Shown here: positions 9,736-21,818 of the stretch, piece by piece | Position numbering within the stretch: the first letter of the stretch is position 1 | Layout: each line of letters opens with the position of its first letter | From: Cycas panzhihuaensis | Lineage: Eukaryota; Cycadophyta | Length of the DNA stretch: 64,000 nucleotides | Assembly (NCBI GenBank): GCA_023213395.1 | Contig: CM041465.1 | Location: 80,855,741-80,919,740 of the forward strand | Direction: 5' to 3' | Program-made: the position numbers and the translations under genes | Notes under the pieces: model-generated | The model's database searches: none | What the model was told of the DNA's origin: nothing | The model's input: the letters and a program-made list of their open reading frames with translations, nothing else

Positions 9736-12700
9736 TGCTATGAGGTTGTTGATAGAGGCATAATGCACATTGATTAGTTGATTGCGTGATTATTATGCAT
9801 TATTTGCCTATGCATGTTGCACCTTAATACCTTAGCCTATGATGACTTGGGATACACATCTCATAGCATTCTATAACCCTCCACCATGTCTCTACCATGT
9901 CTCCAAGCACTCTTGGCTCCTGTAGTCTATCTTTTATCGTTCTTGGTATGACATAATCCTTAGCACCTCACCTAGGCCCTGTTATCACCTTCATTTTGCT
10001 ACTTGTCTCTTTTTGTAGTCTTTTCATCACACATAGTGGTCCTCCTAGGTCCCAAGACTCTCTCAGCATATTGCCCTCTTATGGTCTAAGACCCCCTTTC
10101 TGGAAGCCTCTTAGGGTCTCCCCTCTCTATTTTTCATTAGTTTTGGTTGCACTATTGTAAACTCTGTGGTACCATTGTAAACTCTGTGGTATCATGAAAT
10201 TTGTCATGATGTGACTGTTCAAAAGCCTTCTTTTATTTGGCCACGGCTAATTTTGCATTAAATACAAAATTTCCACATGGTGTTGGGTTGTTTCCTACCT
10301 AGGGCAAATCTTAATCGCTCGTTGAGTTAGGTTTGGGTTTAAAAACCCAAAATTTCCCTCATTTTGTCTCTTCTTCCTCCTATTCTTAAGAGAAAGTTTT
10401 AAAACAAGCTTCTAACTTGTTGTACTTACCTTCTACTCTTGTTATCATCTCCTCTAGGGAAGAAATGTGAGTTGTAGGTCTTCAACAACACCTCTTGAGA
10501 TAGATCTCCATCACCAGTGTCTCACTAAGGCTAAAGCACTAATTTGTTGAAAGATATACTCTTCCTTTGTACCATTGTAGGGATCTTTCAATAGTTTTCC
10601 AAAGGGAGCCTCCTCTCCCTCCAGTTTTCATGGTAGATCTGCCTTAGGTCTACCCCTTACCAGGTACTTACAAGCTTGCATATGCTCTTTTCTTTCACAA
10701 CATAAGCATTTTGTTTGCTTGCCTTTCCTGTTTATGTGTGAAATCCTCCTTCATTCTTCTATTTTGGGAGGCAGACCCTCCCTTCTGTTGGTTTGTCCCT
10801 CTTCTCTTTGAAGTTTTCCTTGGGTCCATCCAAGGAGGTAGAAGGAAAAATGACTAGTGGGGAGAGAAAGGAGATCAAGGCAGGGTTTTGCACCCTTATG
10901 CCTTCTCCTTAAGGGTAGACCCCTACTCTCCATCTCTTTTTCCTTCCCCATACCTCTCTTGTTCACCCAGAAAATTTTAGGGCTAGGAAACTTTGCAAGT
11001 TGCAGTGTTAGTGGCCCCTTGCTATGCCTGCAACCAGCCACCAGAAAACCCCATAAAACCTAGTCATCAACACCCCTTTTGTGTTCCTTAGCTTTGGTTT
11101 TACTTTTACAAAATCCTGCAAAATTTACACTTTACAACTTTTATAGCTTTTGCAACTTTATTGCAACACCTATGTCAACATGCAAAACTTATTGTTCTTT
11201 TTCTACCATTAGATGATTTAGGCCTTTATTGGTCAGCCGCTTGAGTACTTGGAGAAACAGAGACGTTTCACTGTGGAGGGTCATCCATTCCAAGGCTACC
11301 ATCTTTCTTCCTTTCACCCCCCTTATCTGCATTATTGGTTTGTTGTGCATTCATGGTAAAACAAACTAGCATTGCATATTTGATCATTTAAAGATATTCA
11401 TTGAGGTTATTACTTTGCTCCTTTCTTTCGAAGAAAAGCATATACACATATTTTGTCCATACTTGCTCCCACGTGCATCTAGTGTCCCTTGGGATAGGGC
11501 AAACAGTTTGTTGTGTAGGTTTCATATGATTCGAAGTAAGCAAAGACCTTCATTATAGGTATGCCTACCTTTCCCTTATTATTATTGTTATTCTTTGAAA
11601 TTCCAAATATAAGTATTCCTTTCTTGCCTTTTGCTTCTTCTACATTTGGGTATTGGGGAAGGTAAGAAAGCCCGTACTGATGTTCTTTTCGCCATACCAT
11701 CCATGACAAGGCATACCAAGGAAGTAGGCATGGATCATGAAGGAAGCAAGGAGGCCTCCACATTGACCGTCTGGTTTCTAGGCATGCTACTTCTATCTCA
11801 TCCTTTCACTTTTCACCTTCATCCCTCATTTTTTTTTACTCCAAAAAAAAAAAAGGAGGATTAAAGGAAAAGGTAGTTCGCACTACATTGCTTGTCATTT
11901 ATCTTGTTTTTCCACATAAGGAAAAGTCAATTACTTTGCATAAGTAGGTGTTGCTCCCTATTAGCCACGTCTCTACTTTCTCTCCCTTCCACTCAAACCC
12001 TTGCTTCCACTAGGATTTAGGTAGGATAGGTTGTTCATCCTTTTACCTGTACCTTTCTTTCTCTTGCATGCTATTAGGTCAACTCACATTAGTGATTACA
12101 TTCTTTTCCTTAGTTGCTTGATTATCTTTTCTTTTCTATGCTTATGAAAGATAAAGAGAGGGAGGTTAATACTTAAGAAAAGAAAGAGTAAGTGTGTTGT
12201 TCATTCATTTTCCTTTCTACTTAGAAACAAAATACAAATAACAATAACTTGTACCCCCATATTGTCTCACCACATAACAAAAAACAAAGAAACAACATAT
12301 TTTGCTTTGTCTCCTACACCTAACTCCTGTTTCAGGTGTAGGTGCCTTGAGGGTACCACCCCTTAAGGTCCTCTTTCCCTCCTTTAGTAAAGCCTCTCTT
12401 TGCTTTACTTTTCGCCCAAAGTTGGCCTTTTTTGCCCAACTTCCTCTTTGTCCCTCACATTGCTAGCTGCCTACGACTTGGGTATGAGTCTTTCCTTCTT
12501 GGTTAGGACTTATTCCACCTATTCCCTCTTCACGGGAAGGGGCACGTCTTACCTTATGCTCCTTCCTTAGCCACCCAGGATAGGAGGGTCTTTTTTGAGG
12601 TTACTCGGCAAACTGAGGAAGTCCCTCTCTTGCCCAAGCACGAATCGAGGAGGTGCTTACCCTAGAAGGGAGTTTGTGCACCATTTACGGGTCCTCAAAC

Positions 12701-12842
12701 TTATGTTTCGATGCATGAATGCCCTTTTTGGGTGATCATTTCCCTTACCCTCGTAGATCCTTTAGCCATGAAGTTGTTAGTTGCATTGGATTGATCTCTT
12801 CAAATTTGGTGACCCCCAAACGTATGATTCTAGAACCCTAAC
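9736..12842. other. Pyrimidine-rich, higher-GC block of unknown origin in element B
   Basis: About 3.1 kb with clear C/T strand asymmetry and higher GC than its neighbours, lacking convincing coding frames. Near its right edge, aaatttggtgacccccaaac (about 12799-12818) resembles the LTR-end/PBS junction of plant Tat/Ogre gypsy elements (tttggcgactcc). One reading is therefore a long Tat-type LTR or LTR plus stub that was inserted into or captured by B. I found no partner LTR and no target duplication, so the assignment is tentative. Confidence 0.35.
10152..10191. repeat. 20-bp tandem duplication
   Basis: The unit ctattgtaaactctgtggta is followed directly by ccattgtaaactctgtggta, differing at one base. 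Confidence 0.9.
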
Positions 12843-14000
12843 AAATTTAGCGTTATATGATATTTTTTAGACATATATATATTTTTAATCATGGCATGGA
12901 CATGATATTATGTAAAAAGGATTACATTATTTGGTGTATATTATTATGGCAGACTTCAAATTTCATTGGAAAGGGTGTATTGTTTTCAATTTGAAAAATT
13001 GAATTAAGTTATATTGTATATTATTTCAAGTCTATCCAAATTTCTTAAATCGGCCAAAGATCAGGTCCTATGGAGGCTTAATATGACCAGCAACTAGCTC
13101 GTAGAAGGGTCTAGTCCCCATTTTTATTATTTTCTAAAGTATTGGTCACTTTTTTGGACATATCTTGAGATTAGGAGGTCCTTTTTCAGTCTTGTCTATT
13201 GCATTGGGTCTGTAACAGAGAGACCTTTAATTTTGAAGGTCCTTTGACATATTTTGGAGTTATTTTCATGGAGATATTTTAGTTTAAAGTCATAAGATCT
13301 TATCTTTCTTCATTTTTTCTTAGCTTCTACAGGCACATATTGTATTTTCGAGGCTTCTTGATGTAATGTACTCCAAATGAGAGGGATGACATGTACTATG
13401 GTCTTATTTTTTGGCTCTTGAAGAACCCATTGTGATTATCTTATACTTCATTTATGAGAGAGAGTCATATATGCTACACTCAAGTCATATATTATTTTTT
13501 TAGTCATGTAAAAACTTTTAATGTTAGTTAGTTTGCCTATGGTGGTAAGTTGTTAGCCTAATGATATATCTTTTAGCCCATGTGGCATATTTAAGGCCAT
13601 AGTGCTATTATATTTCTGGTCATTAGATGCCGAAGAAGTGTTAGTCCTATTGAGTGAGAGATAGGACACACTTTTAAAAGCTACTCTTACTTGCTATGTG
13701 CCATGTGCCATGTGCCTTCTATATTTTTCTGCTTGCACTCCTATATGAGCAAGGGGTGCGAAATTATTCAACTACTCTTGCCAGCTCCTGATTGATCCAT
13801 GTATACAAAGGGAGTTTCTACCCAACTGGTGGTTGCAACAACTGATGACCCATGCATTCCAGTAGATGGACTCCACTTCATATGGACTTCGGTAGCTTTT
13901 TTATTTTGTGTAACAGTATTTGTGATCCAGTAGACTCTTGAAGACTCAATCTTATTATTAATGTGACAACATTTATGTGATTGACTATTATAGGGGGAAA
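12843..14000 (+). other. Element B 3' internal region and PPT
   Basis: Non-coding AT-rich sequence, with a small heptamer repeat (catgtgc three times, about 13696-13717). It ends with the polypurine tract tagggggaaa at 13991-14000, which primes plus-strand synthesis and marks the 3' LTR edge. The weak minus-strand frame at 13768-14019 overlaps the PPT and is not a gene. Confidence 0.55.
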
Positions 14001-14300
14001 TGTTAGGTGTAATACCCAATTATATTAACCTTATGTAAACTCTCTCTATTTCTTGTATTTTATATTAGAGTTGTAGGCCACCTTGATATGTGTGCCACCT
14101 TTAAGTAGACTAATGGGCTTCTCTCACTAGTGGTGAGCTTGTATTATAAGTATGTACTCTTCATTATTCATAATTGAGTTTTGGCTAATCCTCCACACAT
14201 TGTGCTTATTGTTGTATGCATTTCATCATTTTGTATTTTATTGTTTAGCTCTTGTTCCCTAATAAAGTTTTATGTGATTATTACATTCCTAATTCTAATA
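14001..14300 (+). repeat. Element B 3' LTR
   Basis: Begins tgttaggtgtaataccc and ends ttctaata; pairs with 7567-7851 and is followed by the target duplication gagta. Confidence 0.87.
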
Positions 14301-14647
14301 GAGTAATGGCCCTTAAACTTTGCTTTTTTCATCTTGGAATATAACATTGAGTCATTCATCATACAAAAGTTATAATAGATCATAGTTTGTCCAATTTAAA
14401 CTTAATGTAGATTTGGCAAGTAATCTTATAGATAATCATCAAAAGCATCTTAAAATTTGAAGTGTATATCAAGTATGACTTCAACCATTATTCTAATCAT
14501 CACCTGTTTGCCTTTATTTTCTTCAACATATGAATAATTAGCATCTATTAAACCAATATCAAAATTTAAAGATAAGACATCAAAAGAAGAATTAACATCA
14601 CTTGAAATATTTGAGAAGTGATCATTATCCTATATAAATTCTTCCTT

Positions 14648-15340
14648 TTAACTAGCATATCTAACAATAACTCCTTTATCCTTTACAGTAGAATCTTCAT
14701 TAACTTGTGAACAATTCAAATTTGAATCAATAGTCAAATCAAGAATTAAGTTTATATCAACGAATTTATCTTCAACAAGGCAATTTGATTTTGATTCTTC
14801 CTCCCCTAAAACAATAGGGTCATCTAAAGAAACTTCTATTGTTTGATCACAATCATCAATAGTCAGTTTATGAATTTCAACATGCTCAGTAATGTCATCA
14901 TATTCAACAACATATTCAAGAGTAGTCTCTTTATATTCATTAATATTCCTTATTCCTTCATTAATACCTTGACATATTTTTCTACCTGCATCAATAGTAT
15001 TGTCTTCATCCTCTTTATCTATATTATAACTATTAATGATTTTGTTTACTTTTTCAAGAATCTCTTGGATCTCTTGAGGACTCTTTTCATACACATCATT
15101 GAAAAGATTTCGGGCTTCTTTAGTAGTATCAACATTATAAATTACATAAACGAGAAAATGGTAAGAAGAAGGAAGTTCATCTTTATTTAATGCAACAAGA
15201 ATGACATCAATTATTGTTTTATTCTTCTTCCTAAAATTTTCTTCCCGTTCTACATCAGTCAAGGTATCATATCCATTAGTGATCATTTCTATAACCTTTT
15301 GTATACAAATATGCTTTGCATTTTGATTGCCCAACATCAA
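14648..15340 (-). CDS. 230-codon gag-like open frame of element A
   Basis: An uninterrupted ATG-to-stop frame, unusual in this window. The N-terminal half (about residues 15-85) has the layout of copia-type gag (UBN2 family): an ITNGYDTL motif, a polar EREENFRKKNKT segment, then IIDVILVALNKDEL and TTKEARNLFNDVYE, like the gag pattern NGY, K-x-x-I-x-x-AL and A-K-E-x-W-D-x-L-x-x-x-Y-E. The usual Trp is replaced. The C-terminal half is acidic and rich in Asp, Glu, Ile and Val, with no zinc knuckle. Protein analysis would be needed to confirm the family; alternatives are an unrelated internal ORF of a LARD element. It is intact within element A, about 2.5 kb from the PBS. Confidence 0.45.
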   Translation of the reverse strand: MMLGNQNAKHICIQKVIEMITNGYDTLTDVEREENFRKKNKTIIDVILVALNKDELPSSYHFLVYVIYNVDTTKEARNLFNDVYEKSPQEIQEILEKVNKIINSYNIDKEDEDNTIDAGRKICQGINEGIRNINEYKETTLEYVVEYDDITEHVEIHKLTIDDCDQTIEVSLDDPIVLGEEESKSNCLVEDKFVDINLILDLTIDSNLNCSQVNEDSTVKDKGVIVRYAS

Positions 15341-17811
15341 TAATTTATTTTAGTGTACTTAGGTAAAGTAAAAGGAAAGTTTGTTAACCAATATTGATTC
15401 CTTTCAGGTACAAAAATGATGATGTCGTCTAACTCCATGATGTAAGGATAAGATGATCAAAAATATATTACACAAAATTTATGCATCCACTTCAAATTGA
15501 AATAGCTTTATCAAATCAATAGCAAAATAACTTAAAACATGCTCCAAGTTGTAGTACTCTGAATGAGGATTTCGACAAATCAAATAGTTTAAAAAATAGA
15601 TGCTTAGTTAAAGAGATATCATGAAAATTGTGAAGTGACCTCCTTATAAACAAAAATTAAACTAGAATAAACTTTAGCTCCTTTTCTCATATTAGCACCA
15701 GGTCATATTGAAACTACATAGAACTAAGGGCTTAATTGTTAGGGGGCTAATGAACTTCAAAACATATTATAATATGATTTATTATAAATTTGACTTTATA
15801 AAAATAATTAAATATGCCTTATTCTCATTTGGCATTCATAAATTTGAATGAAGTATCCAAAATAGCTTAATATGTAAAAACCTTTGTAAGAGAAGATCAA
15901 GTTATGTCAAAAAATTAAGAGTTGCATAATAACAACCCTATAATGACTGATTTTCATGAAAAATCTAACTAGAATGATAAAATATTCAAACTGTTGGATC
16001 TTTAGAAGATAGACGCCACTCTAAACTTGATGCAATAATATTTATGAATCCAAGATAGAGGTGAGTAAATCAAATGGCGCATTCAAAACCACACAATGCA
16101 AAGCCATACAATAATTCAATATCTAGAGTATAGAATGATGTAATCACTTACTACCAATTGTCATGAAGATGCAATCAATGATAAGGTACTAGGGTGAATC
16201 ATTAGGTAAGGTCATGGCTTAAATATTCTCCTCAGGGTGAACAACAAGTAGGTGATATAACCAAGTGTCTTCCCTTTTATTCCCTCACATAAAATGAGAC
16301 AAAGTATCTTTCTAGTAGGTACCATATACAATGTTGTATATATTATTAGTGTCAACAAACTATAGAAAGTAATCTTCTATGATTTCAAGAAGTCCATCTT
16401 GATCTTAATAGGGACATCTACTCTAATATTTAAGGGAATGATGTCTTCATATTGCTTAGTTTACAGAGATGAAAGAAGCTTGTCATTCTAATGCATGTTG
16501 GTCCTGTTGAGGGCTACCACTATAACTATAGTGTTCTTGCAATTTTGGTAGAAAGCTGCCAACTTCCCATAATAGAGGTCTATTTTTATATATGACATGG
16601 CTATGTAACTTTTTAATTTAATTTTATTTTATCTATTATTATTTTCTTTTGGATTCATGGCCATGATTTAGATGATAAATTGTAAGCTTATGGAAGAATC
16701 ATCAATATTGGCATCAAATTTTATAATCTAGATTCTCTACACTAAATACTTTTGAATCTTAGGTTAGAATATTAGGTGAACGACAATACACACAATTGCC
16801 ACAATAATAATAATTGGGAAGAGAAAGTAGAATAACTAGGAGAGGCAGTGACAACTCTTTATCACCTTCAATTATGAGTAATTTTATGCACAGTTGCATT
16901 CTCCTTTCCTAATCACAACTGTAATCATTGTATAATTCACTCAACCACTCCTCTTTAGAGTTTTAACTGGCTATTTATCATTTATTTCCATGGCTAAATA
17001 TGTAACTATATATCCATGGCTGGGCACTTCATATAACTACTTTTTGGGCACCTATGATTAACTATCTTCTTCTATTCCATACACTAGAACAATCATTCTT
17101 TAGGGTTTTATCTCATGAGCTTATGCTTTTATGTAGACATGCAACCATCACTCCTTTATATAGTCATTGATTGCATACATTATATATAGGGTTTTATTTA
17201 TCACATAGTTTAAAATAGAAGAAATAAAAACCAAAGTGAGTTCCCTGGTGATGGCTTTACAATGGCAAATTAACACATTTATAAGCTGAAAAATAGAGCA
17301 TAATCTCATTTGCATCTATGCATGAATATATGTAAGATTTGTTCATGCTAGATTTTCTTCAATGAAAATACTTTTACATAAACTTAATAACTGACTTCGA
17401 ATTTCACTAATCAAATCCTTAATATTCTCCAACACAAACCCTGGAAAGTATTTACAGTTATAAACCTTCACTTTTACCATACAAATAGAATTTAATGACT
17501 GGAAAAATTATATACATTCATCTATCATTATTTTTTAGTTTCACAAATTCTTGCCAACCAAGTTCTTTATAGGGTAAACCCTAGTATATAGCTTTTATTC
17601 ACATAATAAAGTGAAAGAATCATATTACCTAGTAAAAATTCTATCTTGCATCAATGAAGGTCATGGCTTGGCATAACTTGCAATAATCATAGCCTTAAAG
17701 TTTCACCGTCTACAAGTAGAACCATAAACTAGTAATCGACTTTACGGAGCTATCTCCACACTCATCAATAGAATGGTGAACCTGTAAAATGATAATCTTA
17801 ACAAGCAACTT
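15341..17811 (-). other. Element A leader
   Basis: Non-coding AT-rich sequence between the PBS of A and the gag-like frame. I see no domain, RNA gene or repeat pair. Confidence 0.5.
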
Positions 17812-17823
17812 GCTCTGATACTA

Positions 17824-18175
17824 TGTTGAAATATTCAATAGAGATCATTTAATATCAAGAACAATGAAATAAATATCATGAACATAATAGAAATATCATT
17901 AACTCATAATCAATATGTCTACATCATAATGACACCACAATAACAACTTAACAATGATCTCTATCTTGACTCAATGTGTACTACTCTATCTCATTCACTT
18001 ATTTATACATCATAAATAAGAGTATCTAGGATGGGGTGAGTTATATGTAGGACTATTAACCTCTAACACAACTAATGATGTAATACCTATTTATTGACTA
18101 ATAACATATTTACCACCTACTTACACAAATGTGTATTATAATAATGTTATAATATTAACCCTCAGAAGTCTAACA
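17824..18175 (-). repeat. Element A 5' LTR
   Basis: Starts tgttgaaatattcaa and ends gaagtctaaca. The mutated PBS complement gctctgatacta touches it at 17812-17823. Confidence 0.82.
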
Positions 18176-19511
18176 TTTATAATTGAATCTAGTTTTTTTC
18201 TTTATGATGATGTGCTTACAATAATACATAGTAAATAAAGAAATGGATGATGGTGAATATCATAATATACCACACCACTGGAAAATATATTAATATGATA
18301 TCAATATATTAATCAAATGATGGTGAATATATTAATACACCACGCGACTATTATTTTAGAAAATGTTTCCAAATAACATGCTAATTTTATTGCAGAAATA
18401 TCTATATAAAATATATATTTGATCACGTAAACATGCTATGTCTAAGACAAGGAGAATGGGCGATGTAACTATGGTGAATATGTAAAGAAGATTTCTATGC
18501 AAAGGTGATTAATGTAGTCAGCCACAAAGAGAAAATCAACTCGATGGAGGTTTTTTGATGGTCTCACTAGGTCCTGAGTCTAATATTTCTACTATGAAAT
18601 TTTAAATCAAGGAATTTAAGATTGATTAGTTGGGCACCACTGGTAAATGTTGAATATATATTTGTGTAGAGCTTGATGATGTTAGAATAGAGCTAGGCTA
18701 TGTGAAAGGACTTTGGTTATGATATATCACCACTTCCTCTATACTCTCTAAGAGATTGCTCTATATATATTTTTTCTTTTTTCTTTTTGTAATTAATTTA
18801 TATGCTTACATATGAATGGTGATAAGAAGAAAAGGAACATATGCTTAAACTTACAAAAATTATTAGAGACTAGGGAGAAAATGTTATAAACATATTATGA
18901 TGTAGATAACAATGATAAAGTGATGATTCAGATGAGGAGATGAGGTGCCACAATTAATTAGAATGTAATGTATGATAAATAGTTGAGATAGATTGCCTCA
19001 CTATTTCTATGTTTGTTTAAAGAGATAATAATATTTATAAATTAAAACTCCAAATGTTTAATCTTATAAGAATATAGGTTTGAGTGAGAGGATAATCAAA
19101 TATGAAGTTTACACGAGTAATGCAAGTTATAGTGGTAGTTATTTGACTAGATCAAGAGTACAACTCATATATGCTTATCTGCAAAAGTGCCCATAACTAG
19201 TGTATGTCTAATTGTAAAAAGTGCTTAGTTAATAGTCTAAGTTTTTGCTAATTTATTAAATGTATAAGAGATATCTTAATGAATATATAGGATATTAAGT
19301 GAAGGGAATCAAAAATCAAGTAATGGTACTGGCTAGTAATGAAGATATTGGCTAAAAGTTAAAATGAAAAGGATGATGTGTTTTCTCTTTCCTAGACTTA
19401 GTATTATACTTGCAAACAAGGGCTAATAATTAAGATTCTTATAAACACCAAAACATAGAAGTAAATGGATTAAATAAAGATTATCGATGCTAACTAAGCT
19501 AAATTAAACTC
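18176..19511 (-). other. Element C leader, proximal part
   Basis: Non-coding sequence between element A and the PBS of C. It includes an imperfect local duplication near 18245-18350 (gatggtgaatat followed by ataccac/acaccac). No gene is seen. Confidence 0.5.
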
Positions 19512-19525
19512 ACTTTGATACCACT

Positions 19526-19761
19526 TGTTAAGGACCTACTCCATAATTTGAAGAATTCTCTAGATTAATATGAGGGCACAGGAAGATTTTAAGAGCAATC
19601 AAAAGACTAATAAATTGATTGATAAATAAGTGACATTCAATATTACATTTGAGGGTATATTTATATATACATAATAGGCCTTTTTCATAAGTAGTTTCAA
19701 TTATTTAAGGATGTTTGTTCACTTAATGATTGATTGGTTAGTTTTAAGTAAGTTCATAACA
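19526..19761 (-). repeat. Element C 5' LTR with PBS
   Basis: Starts tgttaaggacctactcc and ends gttcataaca. The PBS complement actttgatacca is at 19512-19523, two bases inside. Confidence 0.8.
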
Positions 19762-19779
19762 TAGCCCTACCTTATTTTT

Positions 19780-20115
19780 TATTAGAGTGGCATTATATCC
19801 ACTTAATCAACTAATGTAAATGAGGTGATATATTATACAAATATTATGATATATTATTGTGATGTAATATTGGGTCGACGAATGTAATCTCTAATCTATT
19901 TATTTGAGGCACTTATGGGTCTATAAATAGGGATCCAATGTCTACTGTAATATTATGGGAGATGTGTGAAAATATAACATTATATTTCTGTGGTGGGGTT
20001 TTCTCAAAAGGGTTTCTTACATTAAATCTATTATCCCTGTGTGCTTGTTCATTTGATGTCTATTATGTACATAAATGATTATGTGTCTTATCTATATATT
20101 TGGTGTTTTCTAATA
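19780..20115 (+). repeat. LTR of the F family within element D (solo or truncated)
   Basis: It aligns along its length with both LTRs of element F (32268-32596 and 43127-43456): agtggcattatatccactta at the start, ctgtggtgggg near the middle and tggtgttttctaata at the end. No partner LTR is nearby. The flanking pentamers differ (ttttt and tggtg). The bases after its end, tggtgtctcata, could be a decayed PBS, so it may be a truncated element rather than a true solo LTR. Confidence 0.72.
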
Positions 20116-20159
20116 TGGTGTCTCATAAATAATTTATCTAAGTTTATTTTGAAGGAATC

Positions 20160-21755
20160 GAGTGTTATGAGCTACTAACTACCAAGAATGATATCTACTC
20201 TTCCCACATCAAGCATGTAAAAAATTTCTTTGATAGTAATATCACCGGCTGTGAGTTTAAGGTTTCCCATCATACCTTATCATAAGATAACTTATTAGCC
20301 TCTAACACTTACTTGAAAAGTGGATGTTCTTTATGGAAATAACCTTAAGTATAGATGAGAGATCCTATCCATAAAATTATGAGTGCTTCTTGTATCTATC
20401 AAGATTATAATGACTTAATTTTGTATGAATTCTTATAGTTTCAATGTATCTGATCTTGTGATACCACTCATATCTAAAAATGATAATTTTATAATGTCAT
20501 GTTGGTGATTGTAGTAGTCCTCTTATAATTTATAATAATCTTCTTATGCTGTTTTTAGGCTTCCTTCCTCCTCATATCCTTCATCCTCTACTATGGGTGA
20601 TAATTTAATTATATATAATTAGTTTTTCTAACATTTGTGATCCAGTACCCACTTCTTGGTATATCTAAGATATAATTTTTTTTTTTTATTAAATCTTATT
20701 AGTTTTTCATTGTTCTTTGAAAAACAAGCCTAATTGGTTGGTTGGACCTAGCTAGTAAGGAACTAGGTCAAATAATTGGTAATGGATTAGGCTAGGTAAA
20801 TGGGGGAATATAGGGTCTTATTTTAGATTTTTGAAGCTCGTTGATCTTATCTTCTTATGTCCTAACAAGTCATATTGATTTATTAATATCATTCAATTCT
20901 TGGGTCTTCACATTAAATTGAATTTCTTTTATCAGACCACCAATGTATAATTGGATGAGTCTATCAGTTGTAATATCTTCTAGTATATAGCTCAATTTGG
21001 TGAATGTTGTGTTGTATTATTCTACAGTTCTTGTTTACCTTAATTTTTGTAATTCATAATAATAATCACGATTGGCTACAACTTCAAATCTTTTAATGAA
21101 TAAATGGAGAAACTCTTTCCATGTTGGTAATTAGTTTTAGAATGTGGTATGCTCCAAACTATGCTACCATTCATATGCAATTCCATCCATGTGTAACATT
21201 GCATAACGACTTGCCTAGTTGTCTCAATTTTTGCCAAGGAAAATAATTTTTCATTTGTTGTATCCATGCTCTTAGTTTATGTGTCTTCTACTCAATGTTA
21301 ATGTATTTCATCACATTTTTTTCTAGCTTTTTCTTTCTTTTTTATAATTATATAGATTGTAAATAGTTAAAATATGCTTGGAATTCAATCACTTTTTATT
21401 CTTTAGGTGTTAGGTTTTGGTAGTTATTTAGATATTTTTCTAATAGGCTCATTGGTGAGATTTAATTATGTTGTTTTAGGTCTAGAATTATCTCCTATAA
21501 GTTGTGTTCTAACATACGATTTATGACTAATCCCTTCATCTTTCAAATCTAATATAATTACTTCATCTTTTCCTTATGTTGCCATAATAGTTAAATTTTT
21601 AAGATTTGATGTAAAGTGTGGTTTAAAAGTATATTCAATTTTTGTACTACCCCATGAAGTACTGGTGTAATAGGTTTAATTATGTCTTTTTGACTAAATT
21701 TCTAGCCACTTTATTAATGTTCATTATATTTGTAATGGTATATATATAATTCCAT
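20160..21755 (-). pseudogene. Element D protease and gag, decayed
   Basis: The sequence is parallel to gag-protease of C (4560-6310). Protease equivalents lie at about 20180-20290 and the gag equivalent ends at an ATG at 21755 (reading MELYIYHYKY), homologous to the C start at 6310. Intermediate landmarks, such as the gag stretch around 21070-21270 with ORF 21076-21267, correspond to 5650-5830 in C. The zinc-knuckle region near 20630-20670 is badly decayed. The element's RT lies across element C at 2560-3900. Confidence 0.68.
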
Positions 21756-21818
21756 AGCTTGTACCCCATAACTATGCATTAATAGATTTAATTTATAGCC
21801 TTCTAATTAGTTTGTTAT

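Larger units (their letters stand above)
7567..14300 (+). mobile_element. Element B: LTR retrotransposon carrying captured host gene fragments
   Basis: LTRs at 7567-7851 and 14001-14300 end in TGTTAG and CTAACA (allowing transitions: tattgg at the left start, ctaata at the right end). The PBS tggtatcagagc (7852-7863) is perfect and touches the 5' LTR. The PPT tagggggaaa (13991-14000) touches the 3' LTR. Target duplication gagta is perfect (7562-7566 and 14301-14305). The 6.1-kb interior shows no gag, protease, RT or integrase. It has a leader, a fusion of GOGAT and BSL coding fragments, an unidentified segment and a long pyrimidine-rich block. It must have moved with proteins from another element. 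Gene capture of this kind is known for maize Bs1. Confidence 0.85.
7085..18175 (-). mobile_element. Element A: pol-less LTR element nested in C and carrying B
   Basis: LTRs at 7085-7435 and 17824-18175 align over about 350 bp. A mutated PBS complement (gctctgatacta, 17812-17823) touches the right LTR. A PPT complement (ccttccctt, about 7437-7445) touches the left one. Ends are tgttgaa and tctaaca (tctaatg in the left copy). Flanking pentamers gatat and tttat do not match well, so the target duplication is lost or I misplace an edge. Without B the element is about 4.35 kb. It holds one 230-codon frame (14648-15340) and no RT or integrase that I can see, so it is a LARD-like non-autonomous element. 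Confidence 0.72.
4077..19761 (-). mobile_element. Element C: gag-protease-only gypsy element nested in D
   Basis: LTRs at 4077-4329 and 19526-19761 share cctactccataa, gataaataagtga and atatttatatatacataatagg. The PBS complement actttgatacca (19512-19523) lies 2 bp inside the right LTR, and a PPT complement (cctccccctta) lies just inside the left one. Flanking pentamers are tagtt (4072-4076) and tagcc (19762-19766), differing only by two C/T changes. Without its own insert (element A) C is about 4.6 kb. It contains gag and protease but no RT, RNase H or integrase. Gag and LTR resemble those of D, its host, so C looks like a non-autonomous relative of the kind called TR-GAG. Confidence 0.75.

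Noticed and set aside
10751-11063. Open frames of 96 and 68 codons on opposite strands
   Set aside because: They overlap each other in the pyrimidine-rich block, contain no known motif and reflect its low stop-codon density.
11479-11864. Open frames of 94 and 77 codons
   Set aside because: Same composition effect; low-complexity residues and no domain.
14843-15190. 115-codon plus-strand frame
   Set aside because: It is the antisense shadow of the gag-like frame 14648-15340.
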